From Drosophila miranda (Eukaryota; Arthropoda; Insecta; Diptera; Drosophilidae), in contig NW_022881603.1 of NCBI RefSeq assembly GCF_003369915.1, positions 10,585,249-10,649,248 of the forward strand: a stretch of DNA of 64,000 nucleotides, read 5' to 3'. Made by a program: the position numbers and the translations under genes. This document shows, in pieces, positions 1 through 11,037 of this stretch. How positions within the stretch are numbered: the first letter of the stretch is position 1; each line of letters starts with the position of its first letter. The notes beneath the pieces are model-generated. The model was not told the DNA's origin and searched no databases. It was given only the letters and a program-made list of their open reading frames with translations.

Positions 1-420
1 GCGCCAGAACTTTGTTGATAAGGTCGTTGATGCAAAGAGCCGTGGACCTGTTTCTCCTGAAGGCATAGGACCTGACCGGCAGCAGGTCACAGTTTGCTAT
101 GTGCAACTTCAACTTTATCAACCCCTCTATGGATTTAAACAGCGTGTTAATCAAACAAATCGGCCTATGGTTTTGGAAGGAAGTAGGGTCTGCATTCTTC
201 TTGGGGATGGGTACCACTTTTATCCTGCGCCAGACTTCAGGGATGACGCCAGTCAGCCATACTTTATTTATAATTTCAAAAATGTCTTGTTTTTTCTCAC
301 TTGGTAGCTTTTGAAGCATCCTGAACGAGATGCCATCAGGGCCTCTAGCCGAATTGGGGTTCCTAGTTTTTAGGAAGGCCAGGAATTCTTCCAGTTCCAG
401 GGGTTCCGGGTCGTCTGGTC
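1..420 (-). pseudogene. LINE ORF2, start of reverse transcriptase domain (partial)
   Basis: In the minus-strand frame this region reads as the N-terminal fingers of a LINE reverse transcriptase. Recognisable pieces are a GISFRMLQKLP-like segment, VIPEVWRR and VVPIPKKNADP, then a region ending in RSTALCINDLINKV. It would copy the element RNA at the nicked target. The frame differs from the endonuclease ORF directly upstream (421-1692), so at least one frameshift or stop separates them. The domain is cut by the window edge, so the catalytic Asp boxes are not visible. The family call rests on motif order and the adjacent endonuclease. Confidence 0.65.
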
Positions 421-1692
421 CTAACAAAGGGGCAGGAATTTTCTTAGGGGCCTACTGTTTGACGTGGATGGGGTTACTTTAACCATATTGAGAAAGTTTT
501 TGTCATCTTCGTTCGTCCATTTGTTCCCTACATTTTTGATTTGACCGTATTTTTTGATGTTCTTCACCCTGCTCCACATAGAGGGCGATGAGGAGACCTC
601 TTCTATAAACTTGGAAAAGTTGCGCTTTCTAAGATTTTTTACGTGATTTTGTAGATTTTTGTCAGCTTCTAAGGTTGCTCTGGCATCAGCCAATTTTTTG
701 GTGAGGTAGAATTTTTGCCTGCAAGCGTTTCTCACGCGAAAAAGTTTTTCCGTTTCCTCGTTCCACCATTTCTTAGCAACATACTTGTTCTTGCTTGAGA
801 ATGTGACCGTGTTTTTTAAGGTCAGGGATTTCACTTTTTCATTGAGCTCCTCCAGATTTGAGAAATCACTTGCACCCAGAATCCGGGCTATTCTGTTGTG
901 AAGGATCTTCTTGCCTTGGAGGGGGGCATTTAGGCCTTGCACTGATAATACAATTGGGAAGTGGTTGCTGTTCGTAATTTTTGTTTTGAGGACTTGCCAG
1001 TTAATAGTTCCATTTCTGTAGTTCGAAAAAGAAAGGTCAAGAACGGAGAATTGAGATGGGCTCCTGGAGAAGGTTGGCGAACCGTCGTTTAGGCAGATAA
1101 ATCCGGCCTCCCGGGTGGAATTCTCAATGCTGCGACCCTTGCGATCACAGATCGGACTTCCCCAGATAGAAGACCTAGCGTTGAAGTCCCCGCCCACTAT
1201 TGAGGGTATGTAAAGCGAAGCCGCGAATTCGAAAAACTTTTTTGTGCCCGATTTAAACTGTGAAACTGTTGTTGATGGCGGTGCATATATGCTAAAAATA
1301 TTGAAATTGCTCTTGAGGTTTAATGTTTTTATTCCTAAAATTTCCAAGTCGTTCTCTATTTTTAAAATGCTGAATTGAATGTTTTTCCTGACGTAGATGC
1401 CAACCCCGCCGTAGCCGTCCTCTCTGGGCCTGCAGAAAAAGTTATAGTCTAAAATGTTGCAGTCCGCGTTGTTCAACACCCAAATCTCTGAGAGGATGGC
1501 AATATCTATTGCGTTCTTGTCTAGGAACATTGAGAGGAGCTGTTTGTTGTTGTTGTGTGTCAGACTTTGAATATTTAGCTGAAGAATCTTCATTGTTGGA
1601 TGTTTTGAGAACCAACTGCCATCTCCACGGATAAAGATCTCACAAATTTCTCGCTCATTTGGACGTAGTCTGAGTTTATTGAGTTCTTCCAC
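421..1692 (-). pseudogene. LINE ORF2 N-terminus: apurinic-like endonuclease
   Basis: A 423-codon open frame whose first ~240 residues match an exonuclease/endonuclease/phosphatase fold: LQLNIQSL near the start, LSEIW, GDFNARSSIWG at about residues 165-175, LDLSFSN, and SNHFPI as the terminal His motif. In LINEs this enzyme nicks target DNA to prime reverse transcription. The frame starts inside ORF1 (overlap 1590-1692), usual for I-like elements; the true start may be the internal Met just before KILQLNIQSL. The frame ends after a linker, before the reverse transcriptase, which continues in a different frame at 1-420. That break makes this a remnant rather than a working protein. Confidence 0.75.
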
Positions 1693-2684
1693 TCTGCCAT
1701 GTTGGCTGCTGCCTTGGCCGCCTCTGCGTTCCGGGCGGCAACCCTATTGGATTTGGTCACTTCCGCGAAAGAGGTGACAGAATGAATTTCCCTGGCGGAC
1801 TCTAAGCTGTTATTTAAGAATTCAGGGGAGCGGTTAGATTGCCAACTGGGTCTAGGAAATTCCCCTTGATCCCTTAGGTTGGGGGAAGTTCTATCAAAAA
1901 GGATCGGATATCTAGCCTTGACCTCAGCTCTAGTTAGGTTTTCCAGTGTCATGCACTTTTGAATGGCGTACGCTTTTTTCCTGGCCTCACACTGCGGGTG
2001 GGTGGCAGCATGTTCCCCCTTGCAGTTAGCACAGACCAGCCCTGAGCAGATAATATCTTTGCTGTGATCTTGTCCGCATTTGAAACATTTCGCTCCACTC
2101 TTGCAATGTTGCGCCAGATGGCCAAACCTAAAACACCTAAAACATTGAATAAGCTGAACAAAAGGTTTCACTTCTACTTTAGAATATAGAAAATTGATTT
2201 TGGTTGGTAACTGCTCTCCTCTGAACCAGAGTTTCACCCTGCCAGTAGGTACACGTTCCCCCGATGCTCTATCCCTTCGCGTAATCCGAACTATCTCCTC
2301 AATTGGGATATCCGAGGTTACAAGCTCCGCTAGCTGTTCCTCCGAGTAGTGCCCGGGGATCCCAAAAATTAACCCTGCTTTTTGGACGAAGTGCCTAAAG
2401 ATTCGGGTTGAGTACCCTTGAGCAGCGAAAACACTGTTTTCCACTAGCCCGTTTGCACACTCCGCCGACCCGCACACAATCTTGCCCATTCTAGCAACCT
2501 CCTCGATATCGCTAATGCCCTGTTTCAGCAGTAGATCGGATAGATCAAACTGGTTTATAGCAATTCTGGCATTATTCGCACTCATTTTGTCGATACAAGC
2601 AATGTATGGGCCTTTATGCCCCTCATAATACTTGTTAACGATGATTTTGCGTTTACTTCCGTTTTTCGTACTCACGGAAGCCAC
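1590..2684 (-). CDS. LINE ORF1, gag-like RNA-binding protein with zinc knuckles
   Basis: A 364-codon frame. The N-terminal half has the KGPYIACIDK...RIAINQFDLSD segment of I-type ORF1 proteins, which form RNA-protein particles. Three CCHC-type knuckles follow at about residues 180-235: CFRCFRFGHLAQHC, CFKCGQDHSKDIIC and CANCKGEHAATHPQC. A C-terminal Ala-rich segment overlaps the start of ORF2. The upstream frame (2695-2964) looks like the displaced N-terminus, so the full protein was probably longer and is now interrupted. The I-clade assignment is from the knuckle pattern plus the downstream endonuclease. Confidence 0.7.
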   Translation of the reverse strand: MASVSTKNGSKRKIIVNKYYEGHKGPYIACIDKMSANNARIAINQFDLSDLLLKQGISDIEEVARMGKIVCGSAECANGLVENSVFAAQGYSTRIFRHFVQKAGLIFGIPGHYSEEQLAELVTSDIPIEEIVRITRRDRASGERVPTGRVKLWFRGEQLPTKINFLYSKVEVKPFVQLIQCFRCFRFGHLAQHCKSGAKCFKCGQDHSKDIICSGLVCANCKGEHAATHPQCEARKKAYAIQKCMTLENLTRAEVKARYPILFDRTSPNLRDQGEFPRPSWQSNRSPEFLNNSLESAREIHSVTSFAEVTKSNRVAARNAEAAKAAANMAEWKNSINSDYVQMSEKFVRSLSVEMAVGSQNIQQ

Positions 2685-2694
2685 ACAAGCCGCG

Positions 2695-2964
2695 TCAGTC
2701 TTCTCTCTCTTTCGTCGTAGAAATGTTTGATGTCATGCTTGTTGTCGTTTTCGTGGACATGTTTGTCGACACGTTCGTCGACAAGTTTGGTTTCTTGCAC
2801 AGCAGTTTAGAAGCCAAAAGCTGCGGAGCCGTTTTTGCCGCCATCTTTACTCCTACCCGCATGGCGGATTTAGCTTCTCCTTCCCTTTTTTTCAGCGTTT
2901 CCATGCGAATTTTAACTCCCGTCGCCTTCTCCGTGGCCATCCTTGTCTTTCCTATGCTTGCCAT
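2695..2964 (-). pseudogene. probable displaced N-terminus of LINE ORF1
   Basis: An 89-codon basic, Lys/Ser/Thr-rich frame (MASIGKTRMATEKATGVKIR at its start) lying directly upstream of ORF1 in another frame. It ends 10 nt before the ORF1 Met. Its low-complexity STNVSTNMSTKTTTSM stretch resembles the poorly conserved leader of LINE ORF1 proteins. I infer that a small indel near 2690 separated it from the rest. No domain is recognisable on its own. Confidence 0.4.
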
Positions 2965-3410
2965 GCTTCTCAGGGTCCAGACGGAGTTCCAAGAGCCGTT
3001 TTAAGAGTTATTCCGGAACGCCATGCAGTAAATTCCAGGTTTTTCGACTTAATTGATTAAGCTTTGGGAATTTCTTCGCGCCGTCTTCGTAGGCGTGTGA
3101 GGCACCCCCAGAAGCTTCGGAAAATGTCTTTTTGATTAAAACAGTGTTGAACAACCTCTGGAGTATTTTTTTAACGAAACGGCCGTCCACGGGAAAATTT
3201 CCCACACAAAAACAATCGAGATGGCAGTTCTTTATTGTACAAATTTAAATCATAACTAAAATCAGCTGATGTGAAACAACGCGCTAGTGTATTTTTCGAT
3301 ACATTTTAATCGAGTGCAATGATAGCTATTCGATTCTTTTTGGAGACATTTTACAGACTAGCACGTTATCGAACCTTAACGGTCAGTAAAACAAAGAAAT
3401 GTTTATATAT

Positions 3411-3416
3411 TTTATT
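3411..3416 (-). terminator. PIG-N poly(A) signal (copy A)
   Basis: Minus-strand AATAAA lying 30 nt downstream of the PIG-N stop codon. The same hexamer is kept behind copy C at about 43624. Confidence 0.6.
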
Positions 3417-3443
3417 AAAAAGGATTTTCATGATTTAGAACTA

Positions 3444-5658
3444 GGTCAGACGTGCCGGTAGACGATTGCAATCAGGCCCAGCAGCAGCTGTGCGACCCAG
3501 GACAGCAGAAGAATAATCAGCGTAATTAACCCCATGATGTAGAAATTAATTATTGAAGCCCCCATATCTTTCCAGGATCCCCGACTGCGCACCAGGAACA
3601 GGAAGTTCAGTCCCATTATGTTGCAAATGAACAATATGCAGATGAAGATTCTCTTCTCCCTCTGACGGGCATACTCGTAGTGCGTATAGAGAATGGACAT
3701 GTTTAGCAGCACCGGCAGGGAGTGCTTCAACAGAACAAGACCAATGGTGATATACGGCGTATACTGCCAGAGGAAGCAGCGCCCACTGTTGGAATCAAAC
3801 AGATTGTCGACCGATTCAAAAGATTCCATGCCAAAGAATGAGAATAATGTATACAGGAGAATACTGAAGGCCACACGTGGAACTGATTTGACCGAGTTCG
3901 TAGCGGCGAGCGATAGGCTAAGTTCCATGGTGAGCAGCTGCACGAAGACGGATTCGTATGAGGTGGAAAGCAGAGCATGGAGCGATCCCAGATTAAAGCA
4001 GATCTGGTCCAGACTCTGCTCCAGATTCGACTCCTTGTTCGTTAGAATTGAGACAAAGGCATAGATCAAGAAAGACCAGCTGGCTAGGTATAGCAAGATG
4101 GGTACGTCGTATTCCTCTGAATCAAAATACGCACAGATGATGGTGTTCAACAGGATCAGGGCATTACAGTACTTGGTGTGATAACTGTAACTGAAGCGCC
4201 GCTTCTTGGACCAAAATGCTCTTAGAAATACTAGCACAATGACAGAAAGAAAAAGATACAAATTTTGGTAACCCTCTGACAGCGGCAGAAGGGGGAAACA
4301 GGCAAGGATAATGACCAACGCCAGCCAGGTGTAGAGCTCCCGGGAGTTAGGCACGAAGTTTCTCCAATTGTTATAGAATCCAAAGGCTACGAAACACAGC
4401 GAGATCAGACGTTGTTCAAAGAAGGTAAACACCATCAGCTCAGCGCATACAATAATCAACAACAGTTGCGACGCTGAAGTCAGTTACTCCAGGCTGACTG
4501 CTGGGAACCGATGCTGATGTGGACTCAAACGCTGTGGGCTTCAGTGCCATCATCCATACAGGCATCGGGAGCAACAAATAGAATGCAATTGCGATCGGCG
4601 CTCGCTGCGCCACGAGAAAGATTAGCAACAAGAACATGGAAACATCCAATGTTATTCTGCACACTTTTTCTTGCTTTTCAAGCATTATCTGGAGGTTTCC
4701 TGCCGTGTTCCTGGACAGCAATCGATACAGGTAGAATATCCAACCGAGGAAGGTGGCCGCAGTGCTTAGCAGTAAACAATTGCGATAGTACCCGTGATAG
4801 TAGTCAATTCCCTTCAGAGTAAGCTCCATAACGACATTGCTCCTGGCCTAAGATTCCGAATAGGCCCTTCTGGTGTGAAGATTCAATATCAGCTTCTTAT
4901 ATGATTTGATTTCTGCCGGCGACAGCTCATCGAAGTTTTTCAAAAAGTCTGCAAAGAACCCTTGACAGACAAGCTGCTCCAGCAGCTTTTCGTATTGAGC
5001 TAGCAACTGGAGAGCATTGCAGTGAGCAGCCATGGCCTCGTACTCCTCACTCACAGCCATGTAGCCGGTCGGCAGTGTCCCAAAGTTGTTCATTGGAGGA
5101 GGCAGGCCTACCAGCGCGGACATCAGTGGTGTCAGTTGTGCCTGCTCCAGCTCGTGGAGCGGTAGCCACAAATTTGCGGGCTCCCACAGTGGAAGCGATA
5201 CGGGAAACTCCTGCGCCCCAGAGCAGCTTCATTGAAGGGATGGAAGTGAACGCTGCCTCCGCGTTTGGTTACCTTCTTAAATACGTCCATTATGTTCGGA
5301 CATCCCCAGGAAAAACTGTAGCCACTGCGATTGAGCACCGAGTCAAAGTCAATGGGATTCCTTTCCAGCCTTTGAAAACTGCCGAAGGATCCTCGTAGAA
5401 GCCCGCTAGCAATGCTATGTGACCTGGTCGAGATTCAGTGGGAGCACGCGGCACATGCCGGCAATTGTCTTCGAAAAACGAAGCGGCACGGAGTCCATCA
5501 GTAGCAAACAGAACCAAGCGAGTCGCCGGAGGATTCAAATCGAATGCAAGTAGAGGTGTCTGTGGATGTAGGCCCTTGATGACGGTCGAACGAAAGTTGA
5601 TCACAAGTATCGAGCCCAGGAGAAGTACGTGGACCAGAAATGCGTAAAATATCCACAT
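3444..5658 (-). pseudogene. PIG-N: PIG-N copy A (GPI ethanolamine phosphate transferase 1), degenerate
   Basis: PIG-N adds the ethanolamine phosphate side group to the first mannose of GPI anchors in the ER membrane. The N-terminus keeps the signal/TM helix, [13 protein letters not shown] and PTESRPGH, the segment expected to carry the catalytic Thr. The C-terminal half keeps ten or more hydrophobic helices ending in LLSWVAQLLLGLIAIVYRHV. The gene is dead in several ways. An in-frame 51-bp deletion removes 17 residues before the PTES motif. A 1-nt loss near 5368 shifts the frame. A 411-bp deletion at about 5230, with AGC microhomology, removes the second half of the phosphodiesterase domain including the TSDHGM metal site. 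An 8-bp deletion at about 4482 is shared with copy C. The start is taken at 5658 ([13 protein letters not shown]), matching the family N-terminus; the extra residues upstream to 5814 are probably 5' UTR. Confidence 0.9.
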
Positions 5659-6021
5659 TGTGTTAAAAATGTATGCTCTCTGTATCTCTCCAAAGTTCAA
5701 GTGCGATAAGTGAGCCAAACTATTGAGTACCCAGCCTACTGTAATCGAATAGCAAGCGATAGGTATATCGATGTTGGTAACGGTTAGCCCATTGACGACC
5801 AATGGGGTACTCAAATACAGTTCACGAAAATTAAGAAACTTTAATTATTTTAGCACAGTTCAGGTGAAAGATATCGTGGAAATAATGATTGTAGAGAAAG
5901 AGGAAGGTTGGATCTACAAGAATGATTTACAAAACAATATTATTTTCCGTGTTTGAACTGAAGCTGTTCACCTGTTTAAATAGAGGGGGTTAAGTGGGCT
6001 AAGTTCGTTTTTCATCTGTTA

Positions 6022-6406
6022 ATGATAAAAATGGCTTGGGCGGCACGTTTATACACAAGTTTTCGTTTATTTTCTAATAATGCCGTGAACTGCAACGCCA
6101 TCGGAGGCAAGAGTCTGGTGGACGGCGTGGCTATTACAAAAAATGGCAAAACAATAGTTGCCTGGCATGCAGAAACAGCCTTCCCTACGAACACTCAAAG
6201 CCGCTGCCCAAAGTTGTGGAAGCGCAAACCTCTGCGGTGATCAAGAAACTGCACTGAAGACGGCGATGCAGGGATTCAAGAGGAAGCATCCTGAAGTCGC
6301 ACGCTACGAGCTGTCGAAATTGACACACACCACAAAGCACCGTTGGTTCCCACGTGCTCGCGACAAGAAGGCCAAGAAGACGCCCATGGATAGGCCATAC
6401 CTGTAA
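6022..6406 (+). pseudogene. mRpL42: mRpL42 copy A (mitochondrial ribosomal protein L42), frameshifted
   Basis: This encodes a component of the mitochondrial large ribosomal subunit. The start, AWAARLYTSFRLF, is basic and hydrophobic like a mitochondrial targeting sequence. The body reads GGKSLVDGVAITKNGKTIV and AWHAETAFP, and the end is KHRWFPRARDKKAKKTPMDR-PYL. Reading it needs two frame changes. One is a missing C after GCCTTCCC at about 6184, private to this copy. The other is a missing base at about 6244 in the codon after AVIK, shared with copy C. The gene is a single exon and converges on Cdk10: its stop at 6404-6406 lies 34 nt from the Cdk10 stop on the other strand. Confidence 0.88.
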
Positions 6407-6422
6407 ACTGGGTGCATTGCAT

Positions 6423-6428
6423 AATAAA
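6423..6428 (+). terminator. mRpL42 poly(A) signal (copy A)
   Basis: AATAAA 17 nt after the mRpL42 stop codon and 13 nt before the convergent Cdk10 stop codon. It is conserved at 47075-47080 in unit C. Confidence 0.65.
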
Positions 6429-7522
6429 TTCGCTTACGTTTTAATCCATGCGCTGTCTCTTTATGAATACATTTAACAAATCAGAAATGGGAATATCTGC
6501 CGACGTCTGGGCCTGCTGCGGGGCTGTATTGTTTCGGTGTTGTGGAAATGTGGGCATCATGCGTGGGTCACAGGCTGCAAGTGGACAGATTTAGGCTATC
6601 ATTTAGATCATTTATTCTATTGATGATTAGCTTACCCTGTGGCGGATCAATGAAGTACTTGCTGTTCAAACACTCTTCGGCTGTGGCTCGGGTATTGGGG
6701 TTGTAGATGAACAATATGTTGAGGAGATTTTTGCCCGCCTTTGCGATTGCACTGAATTTGGTTTTTAGATTGTTGTACGGCTGCTGGCTCAATGTGAAGT
6801 TTTGCACGGCCGGTAGCTCTGAAAAACCTGGCCAGATGGACTCTGATGGCGCTCCAAGCAGATCAATTATCATATCCAGCTGGGCTATCTCGGAGCTTCC
6901 AGGCAGCATTGGTTTTCCCAGTAGTAACTCGCCAAGTATGCAGCCAAACGACCACATGTCCACGGCTGTGGGGTGGGTTTTGCATCCGAGTAGTAGCTCC
7001 GGGGCGCGATACCACAGGGTCACCATTTGCGGTGTCATTGGTTTGGGGGGATTGCTATACATGGGGGGATTATATACCGATCGTGAATATATTTTAGGGC
7101 ACGCAGTACCTGCAACGTAATACACTTAACCTCAGACTCGGTGAACGGTTGAGCCATGTTGTCCAGCACGGAGGCTAGGTCTTGCTCACAGAAATCCATG
7201 ACAAGGAATATGCTGTCCAAGCTCTTGCCCACGACAACTTCCCGCAGCCGAACGATATTTTCGTGCTTGAGTTGCTTTAGTATCATTATTTCCCGCAATC
7301 CGCTCACCGGGAGGCCATCCTTCTCCTGGTCCATGCGCACCTTCTTCAGGGCCACAACTTCGTTGTTCCGAGTGTCACGAGCTCGATCTGGGAGAAATCA
7401 TGTTGGTTTATTCGGTTTGATGCGGTTTTAGGCTGACTTACAAACAATGCCATAGCTGCCTTCACCCACGCGGTTTAGCTTCTCGAACTCGGCGACGGGT
7501 CGGCAGCGTCCATACTAATTAT

Positions 7523-7535
7523 AGAAAGAAGTATA
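7523..7535. repeat. Target-site duplication, left, of LOA-like LINE
   Basis: AGAAAGAAGTATA, repeated exactly at 12759-12771. Unit C has the same sequence once, uninterrupted (48303-48315), which proves the insertion site. Confidence 0.93.
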
Positions 7536-7653
7536 GGTTAGGTTAGGTTGAGGCGGCTGCCGGGCTCGCTCGGAACCCGTCACACTTAGGCCGGTTTCGG
7601 CCCGTTGTGATACCGCATATGATCATTTCCTTCATGCGTTGTTAGACTTCCTG

Positions 7654-9015
7654 TCAGCAATTATCCCATCCAGATGCTCTCACAAAGTTCGCTATCCTCC
7701 TGGGACATAGTTTGGACATCTCTGAGATGTCGTGTAGAAAGGCTGAGCCCAGGTGCTGTAGCCTTCTTCTGCTGGGAGCTGGGCAGGAGCAGAACAGATG
7801 TTCCACTGTCTCCTCCTCTTCCTCGTCTCTACAGCTGCGACAAAAATCGTTATGTGGGGCCCCCAGCCTGTTAGCGTGGGTGCCTATTAGCCAGTGTCCC
7901 GTGAGGGAACGTGTGACTACGCTGCACCTTTTCCTGCTTAACTTGAGGAGCTCGGAGGTGCGCTTCATGTCCATGGTCGGCCATGTTTGCCGAGTTGTGC
8001 GACATCGTGGCACTGTTTGCCACATATCGTTGTTTAGTCGCTTGTATTGCTCCCTTATAATGAGCTTACAGGTGGCCATTGGCATACAGATATCCTCCTT
8101 GTCTTGGAGAAGGGGGATTGTAGTGCCAGATCTGGCCAGCTCGTCCGCTATACAGTGGCCCGGGACCCAAATCAGGCTAATAGCAAATTGCTGAGCCATC
8201 TCGCGCAGAGATTTGCGGCAGTCTGCCACGGTGGCCGAGTTCGAGGAAATCGCGCTTAGCGATTTGATCGCAGCCTGGCTGTCGCTATAAATGTTTAGCT
8301 TGGTTGCCGTGACGGCAGCCGCTTGTAGGCAGTCTAGAGCCTCCCTGATTGCTATGACTTCCGCTTGAAAGACACTGCAATGATCTGGGAGTCTGAAGGA
8401 ATGCCTTATGCTTAGCTGTTCAGAGTAGATTCCCCCTCCGACTCTGTCGTCCAGCTTTGATCCATCTGTGAAGGCCCCATCTGGGCCTGGGAGTCCCTCG
8501 AGCCATTCGTCTCTGTGAGGGATGATTGTGTCGAAGGGAGTGTCTGTGTACTCTCTTGGAACTTGGTAGTCTGTTTTTGAGGGGACGGTACTGCTATTAT
8601 TTAATATGGCTGAGTGACCTATGCACTGTGTCACCCATTGATCTGAGTCTCTTAGACGTATTGCTGCTGCTTCTGCCCGTTCCTTTCCTGCGAGGTCAAG
8701 GCTCTGTAGGCATAGGATGGCATTTAGCGCATCATTTGGGGTGGTGCGAAGAGCTCCGCTGATGCATAGGGCGGCAGTCCGCTGGACTTTGCCCAGTTGC
8801 TTGGTGATCGCCCTTTTTGATAGGGCCGGCCACCACACCGTAACTCCGTAGAGTAGTATTGGTCTAACTATAGCTTGATATATCCATTGGACTATGCTTG
8901 GGATCATACCCCATCTTAGCCCAATAGCTTTTTTGCATGTGTAGAGTGCAGTCATTGCCTTCTTCACTCTGTCTTTGACATTCAGGTTCCAGCTAAGCTT
9001 CTTGTCAATTACCAA
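7654..9015 (-). pseudogene. LOA-like LINE ORF2: RT thumb, RNase H and C-terminal region
   Basis: A 453-codon frame. It begins with the LINE thumb segment (LVIDKKLSWNLN, then AIVRPILLYGVTVWWP). The RNase H domain follows at about residues 175-290: FTDGSKLDDRVGGG (first Asp), FQAEVIAIREAL (Glu), IYSDSQAAIKSL (Asp) and WVPGHCIADELA (last Asp). A few residues usual between the PGH and the ADELA segments are missing. The C-terminus has a Cys/His cluster (CRSCRDEEEEETVEHLFCSC). RNase H would remove the RNA template during reverse transcription. It is out of frame with the upstream RT part (9117-10436), so it is a remnant. Confidence 0.8.
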
Positions 9016-9116
9016 CCCTAAGTAACTGGCACTGTCGCTAAAGGAGAGCCTGCATCCTTGTAGTATTGGAGGGTTGAGGGGCGGGACCTTGTATTTATTT
9101 GTACCTTGTATTTATT

Positions 9117-10436
9117 TTATAGTACGAGTTCCTTTTTTGAGGGATTTACTCCCAGACCGCGCGATTCTGTCCAATCCGACAGTTGCGCTAGCTTTGTGGA
9201 CATTAAGTCGCACAGTGTTTGGGGGTATTTCCCCGAGAAGATAATCGCAACGTCGCCCGCATAGGCCACGACTTTGCAGCCCCCCCCTTCTAGGTCACAT
9301 AGAATCTTGTTGACTGCTATGTTCCACAGAAGAGGAGACAGGACACCACCTTGCGGGGTGCCTCTGTTGACATACCTTGACTGGGCGGACGATCCCATCG
9401 ATGATGTCACCGTCCTGCATGTGAGCAATTGATCAATGAGCATCACCAAGTGACGGTCCACGCCCAGGTCAGTCAGGGCTTCTGTAATGGCGCCCGGTAC
9501 AACGTTGTTGAAAGTTCCCTCAATATCGAGAAAGGCTATGAGTGAGTACTCTTTGTGATGCAGAGATTTCTCTACCGCTGAGATCACTTCATGAAGAGCC
9601 GTTTCCGTGGATTTTCCTTTCCGGTAGGCATGCTGTGCGCCTGACAGCAACTGAGGGTGTATAGTTGTCCTCAGTTGCAGCCCGACGAGTCTCTCAAAGG
9701 TTTTGAGGAGGAAGGACGATAGGCTGATTGGTCTAAAGTCTTTTGCAGCTGAGTGCGAGGCTTTCCCAGCTTTGGGAATGAAGACTATCTTTGCCTTAAG
9801 CCATATTCGCGGGATTGTACCCACATCCAGTATCTTCCTGAAGATACCTTGTAGCCAGTTGATGGCCGTATCCCCGGCCTTCTGAAGTTGGGCCGGGATT
9901 ACCTGGTCTGGGCCTGGCGATTTGAACGGGTTGAAGCTGTTTATTGCCCAGCTTATGTTTCGTTTTGTGAGGATGTGATCCATCGAGGTTACCGGTCCCT
10001 CTCCTGGAAGATGTGCCGTCTCGATGGTTGTGCACCCTGGAAAATGTGTGTCTAGTAGAATGTGCAGGGACTCCTCACTGGAGTTAGTCCACGTGCCGTC
10101 ATTCCTTTTAAGATACCCTACCGAGGGGTTAGTTTTTGAGAGAATCTTGCGAAGCCTTGCGGCCTCTGACGTTTCCTCAATTTCCGAGCAAAATTTTTGC
10201 CAAGAGGCCCTTTTTGCTTTCCTTGTTTCCTTTTTATATAGTGACAGACTGATTTTGTAGTCTGCCCAGTGGCTCTCCTCGTTCGCGCTTTTGGCCCTGT
10301 TGAAGAAGGTCCTGCAGCTTTTACGTAGGATGTCTATTAGTTTTGACCACCAGGGGGGTTTCTTTTTCCCCCTAGGTTTGCTAGAGGGGCACGCTGCCGC
10401 GAAGGCTTTGTTGCATGCCTCTGTGAACCTGTTCAC
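9117..10436 (-). pseudogene. LOA-like LINE ORF2: reverse transcriptase with mutated active site
   Basis: A 439-codon frame holding a whole LINE-type RT. Visible are SPGPDQVIPAQLQKAG, the FRPISLSSFLLKTFERLV block, AYRKGKSTETAL, IAFLDIEGTFNNV (first catalytic Asp), GTPQGGVLSPLLWN and the polymerase box. That box reads VVAYAGDVAII where a Tyr-Ala-Asp-Asp is expected, so one of the two catalytic aspartates is Gly. It ends with GLGVNPSKKELVL and a stop, and the following thumb is in another frame. Upstream it is separated from the endonuclease by a stop and a deletion. As it stands it could not polymerise. Confidence 0.85.
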
Positions 10437-10461
10437 TAGGCGATCTAGGTCGTCTTTTGTG

Positions 10462-11037
10462 TCATTTATTAATTATAAAAGTGGGGTCGTTGCCCCGATT
10501 ACAAATAAATAGATTTGAGTTAAGGATGAAGCTGAAAAGTGACTCACCCCTTACATTTGTGTTCGAGCTCCCCCATTGAGTGTGGTGAGCGTTGGCATCG
10601 CAACCTATTAATAGGTCTATGTCCGCCCCCCCGCTTTCGCGGGCTAGTTTGCGAACCAGGTCGTTGGGAGGATCGTTTCCCTCATGGGCCATGTAGGACG
10701 ACATCAGCCTTAGATGTGTCCCTTTCAGCTCTAGGCTTGCCGCCGTGTTGTCGCTATCGCTATAATTATGGAGCAGAAAGATATTAAGGTGCTTTCTGGC
10801 GAGAATGCAGGTGCGGGTTTTACCTTCATGTTGAGCTACAATTATCTTGTACTCCTTCGACCCTAGTCCACAAACCTTGTCTCCCACTATCCAAGGTTCC
10901 TGGATCAGGGCTACGTCTGCTCCGCTCTCTTCGAGGCGGAGTATAAGAGCAGCGGATGCTGCTTTACAGTGGTGGAGATTGATCTGAAGGAGCCTCAAGG
11001 ACATCCTTAGTGTTCTCCACCACTGTAATGTCGGCAT
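10462..11037 (-). pseudogene. LOA-like LINE ORF2: endonuclease, C-terminally truncated
   Basis: A 191-codon frame beginning with LLQINLHHCKAASAAL, then DVALIQEPWI (catalytic Glu), LMSSYMA and DLLIGCDANAHHTQWGS (Asp/Asn motif). The usual continuation with the LDLT-like motif and the final SDH motif is missing: after NDPTFIINK the frame stops and joins a segment just before the RT. An internal deletion of roughly 80-100 codons is inferred. It overlaps the 3' end of ORF1. Confidence 0.78.

Larger units (their letters stand above)
1..3231 (-). mobile_element. I-clade non-LTR retrotransposon (LINE), 5' portion
   Basis: Read on the minus strand this stretch holds a 5' leader (about 3231-2965), a gag-like ORF1 with zinc knuckles, and an overlapping ORF2 that starts with an AP-type endonuclease and runs into reverse transcriptase at the window edge. 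That order is the I-element plan. The right border lies at about 3232, where sequence shared with the second gene unit (43447 onward) begins. Frames are broken between the ORF1 N-terminal piece and its main part, and between endonuclease and reverse transcriptase, so the copy is dead. The 3' end is outside the window, so no target duplication can be read. Confidence 0.8.
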
